From CAZRIE01 sp964600075 (GTDB lineage Bacteria > Bacteroidota > Bacteroidia > Flavobacteriales > Flavobacteriaceae): 64,000 bases of DNA. The notes under the pieces are model-generated. The model worked only from the letters and a program-made list of their open reading frames with translations, did not search any database and was not told the DNA's origin. Every line of letters begins with the position of its first letter. Position 1 is the stretch's first letter. Location: the NCBI GenBank assembly GCA_964600075.1, contig CAZRIE010000006.1, positions 33,163-97,162 of the forward strand, in the 5' to 3' direction. A program made the position numbers and the translations under genes. Positions 54,429 through 61,713 of this stretch are shown here, one piece after another.

Positions 54429-57404
54429 ATGGCCCTTTTCGGAAAAGGAAAAATTTTGACTTTAGTAGTTTTGTTGGGCGTTGCGTTTTTTTCGTGCAAC
54501 GACACCAAGCGGTTTGCTGAAGCTTTACCCGAAACGGTCGACTTTAATTTTCACGTGCGCCCAATTTTAGTGCAGAACTGCTATTTATGCCATGGCCCTG
54601 ACGTCAGTGGTAGAAAGGCCGATCTGAGATTAGATATTTACGAAGGTGCAGTCGCTGCATTAAAAGAAGGTGGCCACGCCATTGTGCCCGGCAAACCTTC
54701 AAAAAGTAAATTGGTCTATCGCATCAATCATGAAGATGAAGATATGGTGATGCCTCCCCCTGATTCAAACTATAAACTTTCCGAACGTGAAAAAGCCCTA
54801 TTGGAGAAATGGATCGATCAAGGTGCAGAATGGAAGACCCATTGGGCATTTATAAAACCCAAATCTACTAATGCCCAAAACGATACCAACACAATCGATG
54901 TACTTATCGACCAAGAGTTGGAACAAAAAGGCTTACCAAAAATGCCTGTTACGGACAAAAACTCCCTTATTCGCAGGGTATCTTACCTACTTACAGGCCT
55001 TCCTCCATCACCTAATGATATTCAAGATTTTATTGCCGACAATTCGCAGGAGGCCTATGAAAAAATGGTCGATCGTTATCTCAATTCGAGCGCTTATGGC
55101 GAGCGATGGGCACGGCATTGGATGGATCTTGTGCGTTACGCCGAGACTAAAGGTCATGAGTTCGATTTTCCCATAACCGGTGCCTATAAATATCGTGATT
55201 ATCTGATTCGGGCTTTCAACAAAGACATTCCCTATGACCAACTTTTAAAGGAACATTTAGCAGGCGACCTGCTGGAGCAACGTATCGATGCTGAAACCGG
55301 TATTTTAGAATCGCAATTGGGCACTTCCTTTTTTGCAATGGGCGAAGGCAAGCATAGCCCAGTAGACATAAAACAAGAGGAAGCCGTTTACATCGACAAC
55401 ATGATCGACGTAACCAGCAAGACGTTTCAGGGCCTAACGGTTTCTTGCGCCAAATGTCACGACCACAAATTTGACCCTATCACAGCAGCCGACTATTATG
55501 CTTTTTATGGTATTATGGAAAGTTCACGCTTTACCCCAATCGCTGATATATCTGCTACTACCCAACAGACCGCTCAAGATATTAATGATCTGAAGCGCTA
55601 TATGAAAAAAATAGTAGCGGATAAATGGTCGAATACCGCTGCCAAAGAAATCACCGTTTCAGGGCAACCCGAAAACGACACATTACCAGAAGATAAAACC
55701 TTCAAAAAAATCGGCGATTTTAGAAACTCGGATTTTGATGGATGGACAACCCACGGATTGGCCTTCGGTGAACAAACCACGCTCGGAAATCCATTGATAA
55801 ACGTGGCTTCGCAACAATTGATAGGTCTCGATGAGGGAAGGGCTTCCAGCAAATCATTGGGCAAGGGGGTTTTTGGTTCCTTGAAATCGCCAAATTTTAT
55901 TTTGGACACGGATTTTATTGGAGTCAAGGCACGGGGTACGAATAGTATTATCCGTATTATTATCGATAATTTTCAATTGATTCAAAATCCTATTTATGGG
56001 GAGTTGGAACAAAAAATAGATACCAAAAAATGGAAGAATTACGTATTTGATATAAGTCCATGGAAAGGTCATAAGGCCTATATTGAAATTCTTCCGGGTG
56101 GTTATGAGGGCCATAATTACGACTTGCCTGAAGATGCTTTTATAGAAGTCGAGTATGCAGTGACCTATGCCACTGAATGGCCGGTGGAAATGGAGCAAAT
56201 GGCTCAAAGTTCAATCCTGCAAAAAGAAGATTTGGCCGCCTTGGATGTTTCCGCAAACACGGTCAAAAACCTTAATTTAGTACTAAAAAAAGGACGCCTT
56301 CCTTCAAGATTTCCTGAATTGATACCCTTATTGGATAGCAGCCAACAGCTAACCCGAAAACTTACGGACAATGGATTCTTCTATGGTGTAACGGATGGGT
56401 TCGCCTTAAATAGCCCCATATTCAATCGGGGCAATCACAATGATCTGTTAGAAGACAAAATTCCACGACGATTTTTGTCCGTATTACCACTGGGCAAAAC
56501 CCCCTTTGAATCAAAGGGTAGTGGGCGTTTAGAATTAGCCGAAGCGATGTTGAGCGAAGATAATCCGTTGACCGCGCGTGTGATGGCGAATCGTATCTGG
56601 CATCATCTTTTTGGGAAGGGCATCGTAGAAACCGTAGATAATTTTGGGCTGCAGGGTAAACTCCCCTCCCACCCTGAACTATTGGATTACCTCGCTGTTA
56701 AATTTCAGAATGAAGATTGGTCGGTTAAAAAACTAATACGTGAAATCGTAACTTCCGAAACCTTTAAAAGAAGTACGCACCGCAACGCGGAACTTTCGAC
56801 AAAAGACCCGAACAACATTTATTTGGCTTCTTTTCCAATACGACGAATAGAGGCCGAAGCTATACGCGATGGGGTGTTGGCAGCTTCCGAAAGTCTGGAT
56901 TCTACTCTTTACGGCCCACCTGTCAAGACTTATCTTACCCAGTTTATGCAAGGTAGGGGTCGACCGAGCGAATCAGGCCCTTTAGATGGTGCAGGGCGAA
57001 GAAGTATCTATCAGGAAGTGCGTCGTAATTTTTTAGAACCCATGATGGTTACATTCGACCGCCCCATCCCGTTCAGCACCTTCGGTAGCCGCAATGTGAC
57101 CAACGTACCTGCCCAATCATTGACCCTAATGAACGACCCCTTCGTAGTACAACAGGCCGAAATTATGGCACAAAAGCTACTGGTCCAGAAAGAGCTGACC
57201 TTTGACGAAAAAATCGAATGGATCTATATGCGTACATTCTCAAGAAAACCAACAACCGAAGAGCTGCAAAAAGCTCAAATATTTATAACTGGGCTTCAAA
57301 AAATGGAATCTAAACCGGAAGGCGGCTTGGATAAAGAAACCTTAATCTGGAAGGATTATTGCCATAGCATTTTTAATTTAAAGGAATTTATATACCTCAT
57401 CTAA
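54429..57404 (+). CDS. PSD1-type (DUF1549/DUF1553) protein with planctomycete cytochrome c domain
   Basis: About 991 residues from ATG 54429. Lipoprotein-type signal ending FFSC. A cytochrome c domain follows with CYLCH at about 41-45, and MPP near 88 could hold the sixth ligand. The DUF1549 region spans about 130-360 and includes a second CAKCH. A central beta domain separates it from the DUF1553 region (about 660-970). Such proteins are frequent in Planctomycetes and marine Bacteroidota; function unknown, probably polymer oxidation or redox chemistry. Its TAA overlaps the next ATG by one base. Confidence 0.85.
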   Translation: MALFGKGKILTLVVLLGVAFFSCNDTKRFAEALPETVDFNFHVRPILVQNCYLCHGPDVSGRKADLRLDIYEGAVAALKEGGHAIVPGKPSKSKLVYRINHEDEDMVMPPPDSNYKLSEREKALLEKWIDQGAEWKTHWAFIKPKSTNAQNDTNTIDVLIDQELEQKGLPKMPVTDKNSLIRRVSYLLTGLPPSPNDIQDFIADNSQEAYEKMVDRYLNSSAYGERWARHWMDLVRYAETKGHEFDFPITGAYKYRDYLIRAFNKDIPYDQLLKEHLAGDLLEQRIDAETGILESQLGTSFFAMGEGKHSPVDIKQEEAVYIDNMIDVTSKTFQGLTVSCAKCHDHKFDPITAADYYAFYGIMESSRFTPIADISATTQQTAQDINDLKRYMKKIVADKWSNTAAKEITVSGQPENDTLPEDKTFKKIGDFRNSDFDGWTTHGLAFGEQTTLGNPLINVASQQLIGLDEGRASSKSLGKGVFGSLKSPNFILDTDFIGVKARGTNSIIRIIIDNFQLIQNPIYGELEQKIDTKKWKNYVFDISPWKGHKAYIEILPGGYEGHNYDLPEDAFIEVEYAVTYATEWPVEMEQMAQSSILQKEDLAALDVSANTVKNLNLVLKKGRLPSRFPELIPLLDSSQQLTRKLTDNGFFYGVTDGFALNSPIFNRGNHNDLLEDKIPRRFLSVLPLGKTPFESKGSGRLELAEAMLSEDNPLTARVMANRIWHHLFGKGIVETVDNFGLQGKLPSHPELLDYLAVKFQNEDWSVKKLIREIVTSETFKRSTHRNAELSTKDPNNIYLASFPIRRIEAEAIRDGVLAASESLDSTLYGPPVKTYLTQFMQGRGRPSESGPLDGAGRRSIYQEVRRNFLEPMMVTFDRPIPFSTFGSRNVTNVPAQSLTLMNDPFVVQQAEIMAQKLLVQKELTFDEKIEWIYMRTFSRKPTTEELQKAQIFITGLQKMESKPEGGLDKETLIWKDYCHSIFNLKEFIYLI

Positions 57405-58849
57405 TGGGCAAATACGACAATTTTATGAAACGGCCCCTTTCACGTCGTGAAATGCTAGGCATCTGTAAAGGAGGTTTTGGTGCGCTCGCTTTTACCAGCC
57501 TTTTCGGGGCGCTTCCGTTCGGCTGTGAACGACCTAAAAATATAGTCACTGCACCTGACCTGTATCTTGGGCCGCACTATATGCCCAAGGCCAAGAATGT
57601 TATCTTCTTATATATGGATGGTGGTGTATCGCAAGTCGATTCGTTTGACCCCAAACCTAGGCTTGCCAAAGAAAATGGTGAGGATCCCAGAAAAAAATTC
57701 AAGGTAGATGCCACTCAGTTCGATAATGTAGGTAAGATTCTAAAGAGTCCGTGGGAGTTCAAACAATATGGTGAAAGTGGAATACCCGTAAGCGAACTCT
57801 TTCCCCACATTGCTACCTGCGTCGACGATATTGCATTGATACGTTCGATGACCTCCAACTTTCCTGAGCATACAAATGCCAATTATTTTCTACATACAGG
57901 CAGTGGAATTCAGGGCCGGCCCAGCATGGGCTCTTGGATGACCTATGGCCTTGGAAGCGAGAACAAAAATATTCCCGGATATGTCGTTTTAGATGGAGGA
58001 TTGATACCTCCCGGCGGCCTCGATAATTTCAAGAACGGCTTTTTACCTGCTTCCTATCAAGCTTCGGTTTTGAGGGCAGGTGCAGAACCGGTGGCCAATA
58101 TCAAACCTCAGGAACGCGTCAAAAACCTACAAGAAGAAAAATTACAGTTCATAAAACAATTGGATAATAGTTTGATAGGAAAAATGGGCGAAGTAGACGC
58201 CGTTGAATCCGCCATATCGAATTATGAGCTCGCCTATAAAATGCAATCGTCCATTCCTGAACTCACTGAATTTTCTTCAGAGTCGGAAGCTACTAAAAAA
58301 CTGTATGGTATGGACTCCGATGACCCGCATACAAAAGGATATGGAGCGCAATGCCTATTAGCCCGAAGATTGGTAGAACGCGGAGTGCGGTTTATCGAAC
58401 TGACCTGTCCCAAGGTAGCCGCAGATCGGTGGGATCAACACAATAATCTAAAAAAAGGCCATGAACTGAATGCCCATGCCGTAGATCAACCGATTGCCGG
58501 TCTGCTTAAGGATTTAAAATCCCGTGGACTGTTGGAAGAAACCCTTGTTGTCTGGACGGGCGAATTCGGGCGAACCCCTTTTGCGCAAGGTTCGGACGGA
58601 CGTGACCATAACCCCTCCGCGTTTAGTATGTGGATGGCAGGTGCCGGTATAAAGGGCGGTACCATATTCGGCAAAACCGATGAATATGGCTATAGGGTCA
58701 TCGAAAACGAAGTGACCGTTCATGACCTACATGCTACTATCATGCATTTACTCGGCATCAATCACGAACAACTGACTTTCCGTTTTGGAGGTCGAGACAT
58801 GCGACTGACCGATGTACATGGCCATGTTATGAAAGATGTTTTAGCTTGA
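57404..58849 (+). CDS. DUF1501 protein, Tat-type
   Basis: 481 residues. Signal SRREMLGICKGGFGALAF (RR followed by a hydrophobic stretch), ending FGCERP where a Cys might be lipidated. The DUF1501 domain has YMDGGVSQVDSFDPKP, MTSNFPEHTNANY, GRPSMGSWMTYGLG and GEFGRTPFAQGSDGRDHNP. Overlaps the PSD1 gene by one base, so always made together. Metal site residues are those of the sulfatase-like fold; activity unknown. Confidence 0.88.
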   Translation: MGKYDNFMKRPLSRREMLGICKGGFGALAFTSLFGALPFGCERPKNIVTAPDLYLGPHYMPKAKNVIFLYMDGGVSQVDSFDPKPRLAKENGEDPRKKFKVDATQFDNVGKILKSPWEFKQYGESGIPVSELFPHIATCVDDIALIRSMTSNFPEHTNANYFLHTGSGIQGRPSMGSWMTYGLGSENKNIPGYVVLDGGLIPPGGLDNFKNGFLPASYQASVLRAGAEPVANIKPQERVKNLQEEKLQFIKQLDNSLIGKMGEVDAVESAISNYELAYKMQSSIPELTEFSSESEATKKLYGMDSDDPHTKGYGAQCLLARRLVERGVRFIELTCPKVAADRWDQHNNLKKGHELNAHAVDQPIAGLLKDLKSRGLLEETLVVWTGEFGRTPFAQGSDGRDHNPSAFSMWMAGAGIKGGTIFGKTDEYGYRVIENEVTVHDLHATIMHLLGINHEQLTFRFGGRDMRLTDVHGHVMKDVLA

Positions 58850-58970
58850 TTTAAAGGTGGCAATTAATAAGTAAGCAGTTCTGGAAAAGTAGTTTATCTT
58901 TTTTCGGGTTAACCTTTTGGGCAACTACACTTGGCAGGTAAACAAACGGGACAAAATTGAATGAATTAAA

Positions 58971-59885
58971 ATGAATAGAATGTTAAAATATGTAATGGTA
59001 GTTTGTCTTTCATGGCCGCTATTGATTCTAAGTCAAAATACTCCTGAAATAAACCATTCCTTTTTTATTGCTGGCCCACAATTTACCGGAATTATCGGTG
59101 AAGCCGGTGCCATTCTTTGGGATTCAGAAAAACCTAGTGCCCGCGATGGCTACGTGTTGAAAAATGGAAATATTCTAATTTGTTGGGCCGATAAAGTTAA
59201 AGAATACGACACCAACAAAAAGGTGGTTTTTCAATATACCAAGGCGGAAGATCAAATGGAACTAGGAACCGCGCTCCGGTTGCGAAATGGCAATACCATG
59301 ATTACCGAATCGGGCGAAAAGCCAAGAATCGTCGAAGTCGATAAAGCGGGAAATATTGTCAAAAGTGTACCCTTACTGCCTGAAACAGATAATGTACATA
59401 TGCAGACCCGTATGGCTCGAAAGTTGAAAAACGGAAACTATCTTGTTCCCCATTTATTAGCCTTTGCAGTCAAGGAATATCAACCCGACGGAACTGTAGT
59501 GCAGACGTTCAGAACAGATAAAGAAGACCTGGGCGGACGGGAAGCAGAAAACTGGCCTTTTACGGCCATCCGCCTAAAGAACGGCAATACCCTTGTAACC
59601 CTTACTCATGGCAATAAAGTGGTCGAACTTGACCCAGAAGGGAATGTCGTTTGGAAAGTAACTAACGACGATTTAAAGGGAAACCCCTTCGCTGACCCCT
59701 GTGGGGCGCAACGACTGCCCAATGGCAATACCGTTATTGCGAGTTATGGGGCAAAAGAAGGATTGAAATTGTTCGAAATTGATCGAGATAAAAATATAGT
59801 TTGGCGCTATACCGATTACAACGTACATCATTTTCAAATCTTGACCACTAACGGTAAAAGTATCAAAGGCCAACCTTTAAAATAG
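58971..59885 (+). CDS. Exported beta-propeller protein (PQQ/arylsulfotransferase-like)
   Basis: 304 residues with a signal peptide (about 1-21). Six or so repeats of the form L-x-N-G-N-x-L: VLKNGNILICW, LRNGNTMITES, LKNGNYLVPH, LKNGNTLVTLT, LPNGNTVIASY. These are blades of a propeller. Relatives bind polysaccharide or act as sulfotransferases, but the active-site residues of the latter are not evident. Seven bases before the next ORF. Confidence 0.7.
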   Translation: MNRMLKYVMVVCLSWPLLILSQNTPEINHSFFIAGPQFTGIIGEAGAILWDSEKPSARDGYVLKNGNILICWADKVKEYDTNKKVVFQYTKAEDQMELGTALRLRNGNTMITESGEKPRIVEVDKAGNIVKSVPLLPETDNVHMQTRMARKLKNGNYLVPHLLAFAVKEYQPDGTVVQTFRTDKEDLGGREAENWPFTAIRLKNGNTLVTLTHGNKVVELDPEGNVVWKVTNDDLKGNPFADPCGAQRLPNGNTVIASYGAKEGLKLFEIDRDKNIVWRYTDYNVHHFQILTTNGKSIKGQPLK

Positions 59886-59891
59886 ATTTGC

Positions 59892-61304
59892 ATGGGGCTT
59901 GGCCTATTCATTGCTAACATAGCTTCAGAAAACCCTTCGGACTTCCTTCTTTTTTTAGGAAGGTTTCATCCATTGGTCGTGCACCTTCCTATAGGTTTTT
60001 TATTGTTAGCTGTAATGGTACAATTCGCTACGCGCTGGCCAAAGTTCCATCCTATCAAACCGTTTACGCACTATTTATGGGCACTGGGCACCTTCAGTAC
60101 AGCAATCGCCATTCTTTTTGGATATTTTCTTTCCCTTTCTGGAGATTACGATTCGGATACTTTATTCTGGCACAAATGGAGCGGCGTGGGCGTGTTATCG
60201 TTTTCCATAGCCTGTTACTTTTTCTTTAAAAAACCGTTCAAAGTTCCGGTATTTGCGCAATGGGCATCCGTTTTTCTTGTGTTTGCATCCTTAATGTACA
60301 CTGGCCATTTAGGCGGAAACCTGACCCACGGTCAAACCTATTTATTAGAATATGCTCCTAATCCGATTCGTGGTATTGCAGGCCTTCCGCCGAAGACCAT
60401 ACCTCGTAAAAAAGTAACAGTTTTGGATTCCGCAGATGTCTATTTAGACTTGGTGCAGCCCATAATGGATAGCAAATGCCTTAGCTGCCACAACACCGGA
60501 AAAAAGAAAGCCGATTTGTTATTGACTTCCTTTACCAATGTAATGAAAGGAGGAGAAAATGGGGAGGTTGTCATCGCTGCGAATGTTGAGGCCAGTGAGC
60601 TGTTCCGGCGTATTACGCTTCCTGAAAATCATGATGATTTTATGCCCTCCGAAGGCAAAAGACCCCTCACCGATCAGGAAGTCGATATCATTGCCTTCTG
60701 GATAGCATCGGGAGCACCGCCCAACGGATACGTAACCGAACTCGATACCGAAAAGAATATAACACCAACAGTAAACAACTATCTCGGCCTGGACAAAAAC
60801 AGCATTTTTAACAAAAAGGTTTCAGCACCAGATGAAGCGCTGATTGATTCGTTAAGAAGCCATGGTTTTATTCTCAATAGATTGATGAGAGATAATTATT
60901 TTTTGGACGCTAATTTTAGCCTGAGTGAACGAAGTCTCGAAGACTCGGATATTGAAATGTTATTGGGATTAAAAGAACAGCTCATTTGGTTGAACCTGGC
61001 GAATTCAAAAACGAAAGACATCCATCTTGAAAAGATAGGCCAACTAGAAAATCTGGTCAAACTAGATCTTCGCGGAAATGACATTACCGATAGCGGTGTG
61101 AAACATTTGTCAAACCTAAAAAATTTAGAATCGTTGAATCTGTACGGCACTACAGTTTCCGATGGGGTATTCGACATGTTGCCCCAATTGGCCCGGCTTA
61201 AAAAAATATACCTATGGAAGACCCAGGTAACTGATTCGCTAGCGCGGCGTTTGCAGCAGGCTAACAAAAACCTTAGCGTAATTTATGAACGTGAAAAACA
61301 TTAA
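59892..61304 (+). CDS. Membrane protein with cytochrome c domain and leucine-rich repeats
   Basis: 470 residues. Four or five N-terminal membrane segments (about 15-150) with a DUF2231-like GRFHPLVVHLPIGFLLLAV start, then a periplasmic cytochrome c domain with CLSCH (about 197-201) and MPSEGKRPLTDQEVDIIAFW, then leucine-rich repeats from about 370 (LVKLDLRGNDITDSGVKHLS, LESLNLYGTTVSDGVFDML). Starts 6 bases after the propeller gene. Probably links the cluster to the inner membrane. Confidence 0.82.
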   Translation: MGLGLFIANIASENPSDFLLFLGRFHPLVVHLPIGFLLLAVMVQFATRWPKFHPIKPFTHYLWALGTFSTAIAILFGYFLSLSGDYDSDTLFWHKWSGVGVLSFSIACYFFFKKPFKVPVFAQWASVFLVFASLMYTGHLGGNLTHGQTYLLEYAPNPIRGIAGLPPKTIPRKKVTVLDSADVYLDLVQPIMDSKCLSCHNTGKKKADLLLTSFTNVMKGGENGEVVIAANVEASELFRRITLPENHDDFMPSEGKRPLTDQEVDIIAFWIASGAPPNGYVTELDTEKNITPTVNNYLGLDKNSIFNKKVSAPDEALIDSLRSHGFILNRLMRDNYFLDANFSLSERSLEDSDIEMLLGLKEQLIWLNLANSKTKDIHLEKIGQLENLVKLDLRGNDITDSGVKHLSNLKNLESLNLYGTTVSDGVFDMLPQLARLKKIYLWKTQVTDSLARRLQQANKNLSVIYEREKH

Positions 61305-61713
61305 AAGGAAACGCTAATAAAACCAGATCATTTGAAAAACGTCGCGAAGGAAAGGACTATCTCCTAAATCGTAAGAAAGCAAAAGAAGAGCAAAGGACTT
61401 AGTTTTGGAAATCTCATCGATGCTGATTTGAAATAGTTACTAGCCCAATATGCTGGGAACTCATTTTCCTATTGCCCTAANNNNNNNNNNNNNNNNNNNN
61501 NNNNNNNNNNNNNNNNNNNNNNNNNNNNNNNNNNNNNNNNNNNNNNNNNNNNNNNNNNNNNNNNNNNNNNNNNNNNNNNNATTTGAAATAGTTACTAGCC
61601 CAATATGCTGGGAACTCATTTTCCTATTGCCCTAACAGTATTAAATTCGTTGTCACATTCTTGCTAAAGTATTATCTTTTAGGGTATCTGTTATAAAAGT
61701 GTGAGGTGGTTCT
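61305..61713. other. Intergenic stretch with an assembly gap
   Basis: Holds 100 Ns at 61481-61580, flanked by an exact 55-base direct repeat (61426-61480 and 61581-61635). No gene recognised outside it. An apparent ORF across the Ns is an artefact. Confidence 0.85.
61426..61635. repeat. Exact 55-base direct repeat around the N gap
   Basis: The 55 bases ending at the gap (61426-61480) are repeated identically directly after it (61581-61635). This pattern is what a scaffolder leaves when two contigs that overlap by one k-mer are joined with placeholder Ns. Confidence 0.9.

Noticed and set aside
61450..61635. ORF running through the N block
   Set aside because: The frame only exists because Ns are translated as unknown residues and its ends are the two copies of the duplicated contig end.
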